64,000 nucleotides of DNA from an uncultured bacterium. Lineage in GTDB: Bacteria > Verrucomicrobiota > Kiritimatiellia > CAIKKV01 > CAITUY01. The notes below the pieces were generated by a model. It ran no database searches. It had not been told where the DNA came from and saw only the letters and a program-made list of their open reading frames with translations. The stretch's first letter is position 1. The number at the start of each line of letters is the position of its first letter. The position numbers and the translations under genes were made by a program. Positions 1 through 8,118 of this stretch are shown here, in pieces. Location of the stretch: positions 1 through 64,000 of the forward strand of contig CAITUY010000145.1 in NCBI GenBank assembly GCA_903895695.1. The letters are read 5' to 3'.

Positions 1-14
1 CCGTAGCGCGCGAC
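1..14. repeat. Truncated end of a REP/BIME-like hairpin unit
   Basis: These bases match the 3' half of the second hairpin of the REP-like units found at 41.8, 43.9, 50.1 and 51.9 kb (CCGTAGCGCGCGAC). The rest of the unit would lie to the left of the window, so this is only a partial match. Confidence 0.5.
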
Positions 15-27
15 CGATAGGCTGCGG

Positions 28-54
28 GTGACCGGCCTCACCGAGGCCGGTCAC
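28..54. other. Perfect 12-bp inverted repeat (hairpin)
   Basis: GTGACCGGCCTC at 28-39 is exactly complementary to GAGGCCGGTCAC at 43-54 with a 3-base loop. No T-run follows, so a classical rho-independent terminator is not supported; it could end an upstream transcript or belong to the adjacent REP unit. The upstream in-frame GTG of the first gene lies inside it, which argues against starting translation there. Confidence 0.6.
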
Positions 55-132
55 AACAAATGCCAGAATCACAGATGCGCCCCCGGCTACAGACGAACCG
101 ACTTTCTGTTTTCTTTTCGGTTTGCTCCCGCT

Positions 133-1095
133 ATGATTCGACGCATGCCCGACGCTTCCGGACAGCGCAAACTGACGGTTCTCGTGCCCTTCCTTAACGA
201 GGTACAGAACCTTCCGATGTTGTACGAACGTCTGAGTGCCGTGATGGCTACTCAGCCCGAGGCCCTTGAATTGCTCCTGGTGGACGATGGCAGCACCGAT
301 GGATCCGCCGAGTGGGCTGCCGCGAAGGCGAAGGAAGACCCCCGGGTACGGCTGCTTCGACTTTCCCGAAATTTCGGGCATCAGATCGCGATCACGGCTG
401 GAATGGATCACGCCGGGGGCGATGCCGTCGTCATTATGGACGCGGATCTCCAGGATCCGCCTGAGGTCATCCCTGACCTGTTGGCCAAGTGGCGTGAGGG
501 CTTCGAGGTCGTTTACGCCGTCCGGCGCAGCCGCGAAGGCGAGACCTGGATGAAGAAGTTTTTGGCCGCGTCTTTCTATCGTGTGTTCCGCGCGATGGCC
601 AAGGTCAATGTTCCCATGGACGCCGGGGATTTTCGACTGGTCGATCGGAAAGTCGTGGAGGCGCTTCGGGAGGTGCGGGAACTGCACCGTTTTATGCGCG
701 GGCTGACGTGTTGGGTGGGTTTCCGGCAGACGGCCGTGAGTTACGACCGTGCCGCCAGGCATGGCGGCGAAACCAAGTATCCGGTCTGGAAATCGGCGCG
801 TCTGGCGGTGGATGCAATCACGGCGTTTTCCGCCTCCCCGCTACGGTGGACGGTGGGCGTCGGGTTGGTCGCCTGCCTGGTCGGGCTGCTGTGGTCCCTG
901 GAACTCGTCGTGGCCCACTTCACGAATCCCGGTGGTTACGAACGCGGGTGGGTTTCGGTTATCGCTGCCATTGTATTTATGGGCGGCGTGCAACTGGTCT
1001 CCATCGGTATGTTGGGCCAGTATGTCAGTCGGATCTTCGAGGAAACCAAGCGACGGCCGCTCTATTTCCTCAGGGACCAACCGCCCACCCGGTGA
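133..1095 (+). CDS. Polyprenyl-phosphate glycosyltransferase, GT2 (ArnC/GtrB/DPM1-like)
   Basis: Family 2 glycosyltransferase of about 320 aa, the usual size for enzymes that move a sugar from an NDP-sugar onto undecaprenyl phosphate at the inner membrane. The N-terminal GT-A domain shows VPFLNE, LLVDDGSTDGS and a DADLQDPPE metal/nucleotide region. Two hydrophobic C-terminal segments (about residues 238-262 and 271-300) fit the GtrB-type membrane anchor. An in-frame GTG at 28 sits in a hairpin, so ATG at 133 (or 145) is preferred; no strong ribosome site marks either. It is followed after 3 bp by a GT9 gene, so it probably heads the 0.1-4.2 kb operon. The sugar cannot be told. Confidence 0.85.
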   Translation: MIRRMPDASGQRKLTVLVPFLNEVQNLPMLYERLSAVMATQPEALELLLVDDGSTDGSAEWAAAKAKEDPRVRLLRLSRNFGHQIAITAGMDHAGGDAVVIMDADLQDPPEVIPDLLAKWREGFEVVYAVRRSREGETWMKKFLAASFYRVFRAMAKVNVPMDAGDFRLVDRKVVEALREVRELHRFMRGLTCWVGFRQTAVSYDRAARHGGETKYPVWKSARLAVDAITAFSASPLRWTVGVGLVACLVGLLWSLELVVAHFTNPGGYERGWVSVIAAIVFMGGVQLVSIGMLGQYVSRIFEETKRRPLYFLRDQPPTR

Positions 1096-1098
1096 ATC

Positions 1099-2250
1099 AT
1101 GGCGACGACCCCGGCTCCCGCAAGCAAGAATGACTACGGGTTCGTCCGCTTCCTCGATCACGCGGTCGGCGCGTGCGCGCTGCGGATTTTGGGCTCGTGC
1201 CGTCTCCGCCGTCACGCTCCTCCCGCGGATGTTCGTTCCATTCTCCTGATGAAGTTCGATGGCCTGGGCGACCTGGTTCTGGTGACAGGCATTGCGGACG
1301 ATCTTCGCAGGAGGTATCCCGGTGCGTCGATAACACTGCTGTGCGGGCCCTTCAACTATCCGCTGGCGAGCATTCTGGCCGCCTTTGACCGGTGCGTTTG
1401 CCTGGAGTTGCACGCCCCTTGGCGCACGGTCGGCGAGTTGCGGCGATTGAACGTGGACCTTTGCATCGACCTCGGCGAATGGTCACGGATTGAAGCCCTG
1501 CTGACCCGCCTGAGCGGAGCGAAGTATACCACAGGGTTCCGTACGCGGGGTCAGCACCGGCACTACGCGTACGACCGCGTCGGTGACCTGCGGTTTGACC
1601 GCCACGAGATCGAGAACTACCGGGCTTTGCTGCGTCAGCTCGACATCCCGGCCGGTGCACCGCCAACACTGGCATTGGTGCCGGGAGCGTCTTCCGCGTC
1701 GCCCGTGACGCTGCCGGGCGCACGCTATGCCGTTATTCATATGTGGTCCGGCAGTGCGAGATGGGCTCACCTCAAGGAATGGCCTGAAGATAATTGGGTT
1801 CGCCTCATCCAATGGCTGACGGCCCAGGGATTGACCGTCTACGTAACGGGGTCTTCGGGCGACCAAGCCCGGTTCGACGCCTTCGGCCAGAGGTGTCGCT
1901 CGCAAGGGGTGTCAGTCCAGTCCGCCATCGGGTTTCGTTTTCCAGCATTGATGGCGTTTCTTCGGGAGGCAGAGGTGGTTGTGTCGATTGACACCAGTAT
2001 CGCGCACTTGAGCGGGGCCTTGGGCGTGCCGACGGTAGGTTTGCACGGCCCGACCAGTTCGAAGCGGTGGGGCGCCGTGGGCAAGCGCGTGGTGGCGATC
2101 GACTCACCGACTGCCGGGTGCGGGTATATGAACTGGGGCGCCGATAGCGACCGGAAACGCGCAAGCCTGAAGTGTATGGAGGCCATCGATGCAAGGGTGG
2201 TGTTGGATGAAGCGGCACGACTGATGAGTCTGCAGGAAGGCGAGCCATGA
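1099..2250 (+). CDS. Glycosyltransferase family 9 (ADP-heptose:LPS heptosyltransferase-like)
   Basis: The 383-residue protein begins its GT-B fold with ILLMKFDGLGDLVLVTG, the family 9 signature loop for nucleotide-sugar transferases such as WaaC, WaaF and WaaQ. The C-terminal half carries VVSIDTSIAHLSGALGVPTVGLHGPT, where the D-T-x-x-x-H-L pattern and a GLHGPT loop form the donor site. Members transfer heptose or related sugars to LPS core at the cytoplasmic face. It overlaps the next gene by 4 bp (ATGA at 2247), so the two are translationally coupled. Heptose-type genes elsewhere in the window (31.4, 35.1 and 54.5 kb) make a heptose donor plausible but not proven. Confidence 0.85.
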   Translation: MATTPAPASKNDYGFVRFLDHAVGACALRILGSCRLRRHAPPADVRSILLMKFDGLGDLVLVTGIADDLRRRYPGASITLLCGPFNYPLASILAAFDRCVCLELHAPWRTVGELRRLNVDLCIDLGEWSRIEALLTRLSGAKYTTGFRTRGQHRHYAYDRVGDLRFDRHEIENYRALLRQLDIPAGAPPTLALVPGASSASPVTLPGARYAVIHMWSGSARWAHLKEWPEDNWVRLIQWLTAQGLTVYVTGSSGDQARFDAFGQRCRSQGVSVQSAIGFRFPALMAFLREAEVVVSIDTSIAHLSGALGVPTVGLHGPTSSKRWGAVGKRVVAIDSPTAGCGYMNWGADSDRKRASLKCMEAIDARVVLDEAARLMSLQEGEP

Positions 2251-2804
2251 ACCGGTTGAATTACGGATGCGGGCGTGACTACCGCGAAGGTTGGGTCAAC
2301 GTCGACGTTAACCCGGCGGTCAGGGCTGATGTGCACATTGCTATGGGCGCCCGCCTGCCGTTCCCTGACGGCATGTTTCAGGAAGTTCTGCTGGACAACG
2401 TGCTGGAGCACGTCAGCAAGGACCACGTGTTCGCATTCCTGGATGAAATCTATCGCGTGTGCTCGGATGCCGCCCGCGTGCGAATCTATGTGCCCCATTT
2501 CACAAGCGTTTTTGCGTGGGGCAACCTTTCGCATCAGTCCACGTTCGCGATCGGGGCTTTCGATTGTTGCAGTCCCGAAGGCGGCATCGGCTCAGGGGAA
2601 CGCTATGGAGCTGGCGTGTTCAAGGTCCGACAGCAGCGCCTGCTGTTGATCGGCCACAATCCCGTGCGGTTCCCGTGGCTGGGACGGTTGCCGATAAACG
2701 GGATCTTCAACCTGGGCTGGCTTTGGCAGAAATGCATGGAGCGGTTCCAGGTCTTCGGTTTTGACGAGGTATACTTTGAGCTGGAGGTGGTAAAGCACCC
2801 ATGA
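2247..2804 (+). CDS. Class I SAM-dependent methyltransferase (Methyltransf_11-like)
   Basis: A small 185-residue protein with the short Rossmann start LNYGCGRDYREGWVNVDVN, where YGCG replaces the usual GCGxG motif I, and a motif-IV-like VLLDNVLEHV that follows a PFPDGMF loop. This pattern is common for predicted sugar or lipid methyltransferases in LPS loci. It overlaps its neighbours by 4 bp on both sides (2247-2250, 2801-2804), so it is the middle gene of a coupled trio with the GT9 and radical SAM genes. Substrate unknown; O- or C-methylation of a sugar is a guess from context. Confidence 0.75.
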   Translation: MNRLNYGCGRDYREGWVNVDVNPAVRADVHIAMGARLPFPDGMFQEVLLDNVLEHVSKDHVFAFLDEIYRVCSDAARVRIYVPHFTSVFAWGNLSHQSTFAIGAFDCCSPEGGIGSGERYGAGVFKVRQQRLLLIGHNPVRFPWLGRLPINGIFNLGWLWQKCMERFQVFGFDEVYFELEVVKHP

Positions 2805-4189
2805 AACGAATTCTATTAGTGAGCCCTTGTGAGAACGACGGCCTTAAAGGCCTGGACACCTATCCCTCCGGGGCGCTGGTGCTCATGGGCACCATGCTGG
2901 TCAATAAGGGACATGAGGTCAAGATTGTCCACATGACGAGCGACAGGACGGACGTGGACGGTATTCAGGCGATCGTGCGATCCTTCCGGCCGGACATCGT
3001 GGGCGTCACGGTCAACACGTTTCAGACCAAGGCGGCCAAGCGGGTCACGGCTGGCGTGAAAGCCGTTAGCCCGGACACCATGGTCGTCATCGGGGGGCCC
3101 CACCCGTCGGCGTTGGGCCTGGCCATTTTCCGCGATTTTTCCCATGTGGATGTGGCCGTGATCGGCGAGGGCGAGCACGCCTTCATGGAACTCGTTGACG
3201 GCACGAATCCGCGGGACGTTCGCGGCGTATGTTACCAGGGGGTCTTCACGGGCCCGGCTGAACTGGCGCATGACCTGAGTTTTATCCCGCTCCCCAATCT
3301 GGGTTTGGTCGATCTCCATCGGTTTTCGGGCGCGGACCCGTTGGGCGCGTATCCCAGCATGTTCATCATGGCCTCGCGCGGGTGCCCGTTCGGCTGCACG
3401 TTTTGCAATAAGTCCATTTTCGGGCGGACGGCGAGATTCCGGACGCCGGAGGCCGTGGTGGCCGAGGTCGAATGGCTGCACCGGCAATACGGGATCCGGG
3501 AGATCTATTTCCAGGACGACACGTTCAACCTGAACCGCGCCTGGGCGACTCGGGTCCTGCAGTTGATCATCGATTCCGGCCTGAACAAGCGGATTGTCTA
3601 TAAGACATCCTTCCGGGCGAACCGAAACCTGATCGACGAAGACCTGCTGCAGTTGGCCAAGAAAGCGGGCGTTTGGTTGGTATTCTACGGCGTCGAGAGT
3701 GGGAATCAGGCGATGCTCGACCGAATGCAGAAAGGGCTCACCCTCGATGAGATCCGGCGCGCCTTCGCGCTCACTCATCGCGCCGGGTTGAAGACGATCG
3801 GGGCTTTCATTGTGGGGTTGCCCGGCGAGACGGAAGCCACGTTTGAGGATACCCTGAAGCTCTGGGCCGAAATCCGGCCGCATTTCATCGGTTGCGGCGC
3901 GGCCATTCCGTTTCCTGGTACAGAACTGGATGAGGAAGTCACGCGCAAGGGTCACAAGGTCATCTCGGACTACGATGAGTATTCCCTGAGCAAGGTGGTG
4001 GTTCGAACCGACGCGCTCACGGTCGACCAGTTGCGGAACATGCTCCTGCGATTCCGGCGCCTTTTCATGCGCAACCTGGTGATGGACATTTTGCGATTCC
4101 GTACCACGGGCTTTCTGCTCATGGTGTTGCGCTCGCCCCAATACTTCTGGTACATGTTGCGACGAGTCGTTACGTATTTTCGCGTCTGA
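2801..4189 (+). CDS. B12-binding-domain radical SAM protein (BchE/P-methylase-like)
   Basis: 462 residues. The N-terminal Rossmann half (about 1-140) has the B12-binding-domain layout ending in VVIGGPHPSALG; the base-off DxHxxG histidine motif is not obvious. The radical SAM core holds Cys195, Cys199 and Cys202 in SRGCPFGCTFCN, ligands of the [4Fe-4S] cluster, followed by YFQDDTF, FYGVESG and GAFIVGLPGET blocks typical of the Elp3/BchE superfamily. Relatives in sugar pathways methylate unactivated carbons or rearrange sugars. It is translationally coupled to the methyltransferase before it. Two further paralogs lie at 8.1 and 50.2 kb. The exact reaction is unknown. Confidence 0.85.
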   Translation: MKRILLVSPCENDGLKGLDTYPSGALVLMGTMLVNKGHEVKIVHMTSDRTDVDGIQAIVRSFRPDIVGVTVNTFQTKAAKRVTAGVKAVSPDTMVVIGGPHPSALGLAIFRDFSHVDVAVIGEGEHAFMELVDGTNPRDVRGVCYQGVFTGPAELAHDLSFIPLPNLGLVDLHRFSGADPLGAYPSMFIMASRGCPFGCTFCNKSIFGRTARFRTPEAVVAEVEWLHRQYGIREIYFQDDTFNLNRAWATRVLQLIIDSGLNKRIVYKTSFRANRNLIDEDLLQLAKKAGVWLVFYGVESGNQAMLDRMQKGLTLDEIRRAFALTHRAGLKTIGAFIVGLPGETEATFEDTLKLWAEIRPHFIGCGAAIPFPGTELDEEVTRKGHKVISDYDEYSLSKVVVRTDALTVDQLRNMLLRFRRLFMRNLVMDILRFRTTGFLLMVLRSPQYFWYMLRRVVTYFRV

Positions 4190-4269
4190 GGCGGTCCAAG
4201 GGTGGTTGGCTTGGACCCCTCCCTTTGCGGGCGGCTGGCCGGTTGACCGACGGCAATCGGAGGAAGATC

Positions 4270-6309
4270 ATGACGATGGCAAAGTCGGTAAGTCCGGCGG
4301 TACGTCGCGGGACAGTTTGGGTCGCCTTGGGATGTCTAATCCTGCTTGGCGCCTATTTCAGACTGGCGCGCCTGGGAGTGCCGTCGCTCTACATGGACAA
4401 CCAGGATTTCCTGCTGCCCTGCCAGCAGGGCGTTTCCTTCGTGGATGTGTTCACCCACTGGCAGGAACTGCCGACGGGCAAGAATCACCTGCCGTTCCCC
4501 GTGGCGGTTACCGCCGGGGTGCTGCAAACCTTTCATCTGCCGGTAACCTTCGCAAATCTTATTCTGCCGTCGGCGCTTTGGGGCGTGCTGGTGATTCCCG
4601 TGGCCTTCGCGATTGGGCGCGAATTGAGGGGGCCGCGCCTGGGGTTGGTGCTGGCCGGGATCGTGGCGCTGAATCCGATCTGCATCCAGTTGTCCCGCTT
4701 GGCGTATTACTACAGCCCGGCCTTGTTGGGCTGTTTCCTGTCGCTATGGGCCGTCCTGCTTTTCTTTAGGCCGTCCAAGACCGCGGCGTTGCCCCGGGAA
4801 TTCCACGTCGTGGGTCCGCTGTCCGCGTTCATGATGGGGTACTCCGATGCCAGCGTGTGGCCTTACGGTGGGACGGTCGTGCTGCTGTTCCTGGGCGTTC
4901 TCGGCTATCGCTTCCTTCGTCACCGCCAGGGAGGTCGTGACCTGCTTCTTGCGGTGATTCTGTTTGGTGCCGTGGGACTTCCCGTGCTCCTTTCGTCTTG
5001 GGGGCTCAGGGGCGTGGTGAAGGGGGTCATGGGAATGACCGCCGAGGAGAATGCCTACTGGAGACTTGTCTTCTGGCATATGGGTTCTCCCTGGCTGAAG
5101 CTCTGGCCGGCTCTGAAGTCCTATGCATGGGGAACGACGGCTGCACGGACGCTGTTCTCGACAGTGGTTCTGGGAATGGGCCTTGCTTGCGCGGTCCTCG
5201 GCGCGCGGCGGGACCGTCGGCATGGCGTGCTCCTCGGACTGGGGGGCGTGGCGCTTACGGTGACGCTGCTGGTCCTCATCCAGACGCCGGCCGCGTTCAC
5301 ACCTGCGCGACTCATGTCGGCGGTTCCGATGTACCTGACGCTGCTGTCATTGGGACTGATGTGGCCCGCCGAGGCGGCCGAGCGGTGGCACCGGGTTGCC
5401 CGCGCCGGTTGGTTCGCCTCGGGGGTGTTGATCGTGGCGGCCGCACTGTTGGCCGTGTGGCCGGCCTGGCTTTGCACGCGCGTGCTGGGGCGTCCCATGC
5501 CATTTAAGGCTACGGTGGCGTGGCTGGATGCGCACCTGCCGGCCGATACGCCGATTCTCACGGAACGGTTCTTTGACGCGTACAACGAGTTCCACGTTCA
5601 TCCGGCAACAAACGTGATCTTCATGTCAACGGTCCGGAACCAGGTGCCCCCCGAATACCTGGGAAATCATTTCCGCGACCGGTCCGAGGCCTTTCTTTCC
5701 AATAATCCCGTCTCGGGTGTCTTCCTGAGGCACCTGCTGTGGGATCGTCCGGAGGTCGGGCCCTGGACGTGGCCGGAGCGGTTCTTCGCGCGGAGCATCG
5801 TGATTACGAACGAGGCCAGCCTGGCGCTGCATCGCCTGGGGCTGAATAACGACACGCCGGCGGACGATCCGTCGGGCGACGCCGAATGCACGATGACCGT
5901 GCTGTACAATCTGCCTGAGGACGTCGTCGAACGGGCGCGACGTGAAGGCAAGTCGGTCGTCGGGTTCTTCGGGCCCGGTTGGAAGTATGTGAAGACGCAG
6001 GATTACCGCGACTGGCGTGTGTTGGGCGAATCGGCTTCCGTCGACGTGTACAACCTGGAGACCAACGCGGTATCGTGTCAGCTTGCGGTGCGCGGGGTTG
6101 CGGTCAACGGCACGAAGAACGTAGTGTTGTCGTCAGGCGGCAAGACGCGTCTCGATAATGGCGTGTTGGGCGAACACTCGCTGGGAACGCTTATGCTCTC
6201 CCCGGGGCATACCCGCTTGACGGCGCGTGATCCGAACTGGCAGGGAAGACAGATCCCGCTGCTCGTGGAGAGCATCGAATGCCGGAAGGCCGATCAAGCG
6301 GGCCAATGA
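4270..6309 (+). CDS. Polytopic membrane glycosyltransferase (GT39/ArnT-like, PMT superfamily)
   Basis: About 679 aa. The N-terminal two thirds are strongly hydrophobic with roughly ten to twelve predicted membrane helices; the C-terminal third (from about residue 420) is soluble and probably periplasmic. An early acidic pair in the first extracytoplasmic loop (SLYMDNQDF) fits the catalytic Asp of PMT-superfamily enzymes that take sugars from polyprenyl phosphate. The start at ATG 4270 follows a GGAGGA-rich site about 6 bases upstream; the frame is open to 4225 but that extension lacks support. It would work with a GT2 lipid-sugar synthase such as the one at 133-1095. Assignment rests on architecture, not on a close homolog. 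Confidence 0.6.
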   Translation: MTMAKSVSPAVRRGTVWVALGCLILLGAYFRLARLGVPSLYMDNQDFLLPCQQGVSFVDVFTHWQELPTGKNHLPFPVAVTAGVLQTFHLPVTFANLILPSALWGVLVIPVAFAIGRELRGPRLGLVLAGIVALNPICIQLSRLAYYYSPALLGCFLSLWAVLLFFRPSKTAALPREFHVVGPLSAFMMGYSDASVWPYGGTVVLLFLGVLGYRFLRHRQGGRDLLLAVILFGAVGLPVLLSSWGLRGVVKGVMGMTAEENAYWRLVFWHMGSPWLKLWPALKSYAWGTTAARTLFSTVVLGMGLACAVLGARRDRRHGVLLGLGGVALTVTLLVLIQTPAAFTPARLMSAVPMYLTLLSLGLMWPAEAAERWHRVARAGWFASGVLIVAAALLAVWPAWLCTRVLGRPMPFKATVAWLDAHLPADTPILTERFFDAYNEFHVHPATNVIFMSTVRNQVPPEYLGNHFRDRSEAFLSNNPVSGVFLRHLLWDRPEVGPWTWPERFFARSIVITNEASLALHRLGLNNDTPADDPSGDAECTMTVLYNLPEDVVERARREGKSVVGFFGPGWKYVKTQDYRDWRVLGESASVDVYNLETNAVSCQLAVRGVAVNGTKNVVLSSGGKTRLDNGVLGEHSLGTLMLSPGHTRLTARDPNWQGRQIPLLVESIECRKADQAGQ

Positions 6310-6365
6310 CACACAGCGCCGCTCAAGTGCCTTGTACCTGTTGAGTCTTCCCGTCTGCCTCTTGT

Positions 6366-6439
6366 GGAGCGGCGCGGCTTCCCGCGCCGGCCTGCCCTGA
6401 GCGCCATCGAAGGGCCGGAGCCGGAAGCGGCGCCGCTCC
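6366..6439. repeat. Imperfect palindrome between convergent genes
   Basis: Arms at 6366-6382 and 6423-6439 are 17 bases long and complementary except for one mismatch. The loop contains a 20-base internal motif, CCCTGAGCGCCATCGAAGGG at 6395-6414, which resembles the short palindrome CCCTGAGCG..CGAAGGG dispersed in many bacterial genomes. It lies between the ends of two convergent genes and could act as a bidirectional terminator, but no T-run was seen. Confidence 0.6.
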
Positions 6440-6462
6440 CTGTGGCAGGGGGCGGATAGGCT

Positions 6463-7854
6463 TTAATTCCGCTTGTTCGACTTTGCCTTCGGCATCGGCT
6501 GTGTGGGTCTTCTGGTCTCGGCTGTGGGGCTGTCCGCGCCGTCGCTGAATAAAGCCGGCCACCGGCGCGCCCGGGCAAAGTCGAACAACTGGAGCAGCGT
6601 GATCGCCGCGCAGCATCCCATCAGCATGTACAGGAACAGCATGTAGGGGATGTAGAAAACCACCGCGGCCTGGTGAAGGTGGTGCCACATGTGTCCCTTC
6701 ATCATAAAGGCCCACGACAGGCTGGCGCCGAGGCTGTAGATCGTCGCCGCGCTTAGAGATACCAGCAGTTTTCGGTTCGCCTCGAAACGCGGGAACCGTC
6801 GCCCATCCAGCAAGGACATAAGCGAGAACGGGACGACCGCCACCAGGAAGGCATAGAACGATAGATAGATGTGATAGCCGGGGAATTTGTTCTGGTAAAA
6901 GGGCAAACTCATCATGGGCTGAGTCAGGTACTGTTCGAAGATTTGGAAGACTGAAATCTCGGGCGGGGCGCCCCAATCCACGGAGGCGAAGCGCGCCTCA
7001 TGCCCGTACATCCGGTTGAAGGCCGCGTGAAAGACGGTCATCGCCTTGTCGGCGTTGCCGAAGAAGAGATAGCCCTGTACAGCCGTGGCTATCATGCTGA
7101 TCCCGACCGCCGCCGTGCCCACGGCGATGGCGGCGAGAGTCCACTTGGCGATGCGCCGGAATGGAACTCGATGCAACACGCCCCAGAAGACGGGGCCGAC
7201 CCCGATGCCGAACACGACATTGGTTATGAAGGGGTTGCTGCACAGGCAGAGAAATATCATGGCGGCCCCGATGATCAGGAGGAACTGCCAGAACTTCAGC
7301 CGTCCGCCGGTGACGACATGCCGGAACAACATGAAGGAAAGCAGGGAGGGCAGCAGCCGCAGGCAGAACAACAGATCGATGTTGCGGGCGATAAAGACCA
7401 GCCAGTCGGAAAGACATGTCAGGGCGGCAAGCGTAATGGCGGCGCCCCAGCCGATGTGCCGCCGCACAAAGAGCACGAAGGCGGCCAGCATGACGGCAAA
7501 GCAGCCCGAGACGACCCACTCTGTCCGCTCCACGAATGTGGCGGAGTCCAATGCCGTGTGGCTGAAGATCCAGCCGTATATCTTCACGTGAAGAGCAAAG
7601 GCGCGGTCATAGACATCGGTCTCCTTGGGATAGCCATAGATGAACCCGCCGGCCGGCCAGTGGCCGTCGCGGCGGGTCATGTCAATCGTTTGCTCGATGG
7701 CCTTGTAGGTGTCGATCTGGAACGTCTCGAAGACCCGGGGGCGCCACTGCTTGGGGTCGCAGGGGTCCCCGATCTGGAAGGGATTCCTCATGAAGGTGAC
7801 CGTGAACAGACACGCGAGTGCGAGGAAGATGACGATTTCTGGTATGCGTCTCAT
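6463..7854 (-). CDS. Polytopic membrane protein, GT39-like, function unknown
   Basis: 463 residues with a signal-anchor-like N-terminus (VIFLALACLFTVTFM) and about ten hydrophobic segments separated by short loops; the first large loop contains acidic residues (IGDPCDP, KETDVYDR). Overall it resembles the membrane half of PMT-superfamily glycosyltransferases, but no diagnostic motif is visible and the C-terminus is a short basic tail. RBS-like GGAGAAA lies upstream of the ATG at 7854. It is alone on this strand between two plus-strand operons, and the 264-bp gap 7855-8118 must hold two divergent promoters. I cannot assign a substrate. Confidence 0.6.
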   Translation of the reverse strand: MRRIPEIVIFLALACLFTVTFMRNPFQIGDPCDPKQWRPRVFETFQIDTYKAIEQTIDMTRRDGHWPAGGFIYGYPKETDVYDRAFALHVKIYGWIFSHTALDSATFVERTEWVVSGCFAVMLAAFVLFVRRHIGWGAAITLAALTCLSDWLVFIARNIDLLFCLRLLPSLLSFMLFRHVVTGGRLKFWQFLLIIGAAMIFLCLCSNPFITNVVFGIGVGPVFWGVLHRVPFRRIAKWTLAAIAVGTAAVGISMIATAVQGYLFFGNADKAMTVFHAAFNRMYGHEARFASVDWGAPPEISVFQIFEQYLTQPMMSLPFYQNKFPGYHIYLSFYAFLVAVVPFSLMSLLDGRRFPRFEANRKLLVSLSAATIYSLGASLSWAFMMKGHMWHHLHQAAVVFYIPYMLFLYMLMGCCAAITLLQLFDFARARRWPALFSDGADSPTAETRRPTQPMPKAKSNKRN

Positions 7855-8118
7855 GGGCGGATTTCTCCTCTATCCGGAGGGCGTGTGTTCGGTCCGGTTT
7901 GTTCGTGGCGGGAAAGATAGTCTGTGTGCGTGTCGGGTCAATCCCGAAAATCAGTCGCCAGGCGCCGGCGATTTGTCTCCTTGCGGTGCCGACCGTCTTT
8001 TTGGGATACTTTCGGGCTGAGAACCGAAACGTGAATCGGCGGGTGGGATCGGCGGGCGGCCCAGACGGACAGGTGCCGCCTGCGCAGGCGGTGGACCATA
8101 CGGAAAGGCGAAGTGTGA

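Noticed and set aside
28-132. GTG start at 28 for the first glycosyltransferase
   Set aside because: Inside a perfect hairpin and gives an N-terminus foreign to the family.
2816-4141. Long open frame opposite the radical SAM gene (441 codons)
   Set aside because: Antisense frame of a GC-rich gene; no domain, biased composition, and the sense frame has clear family motifs.
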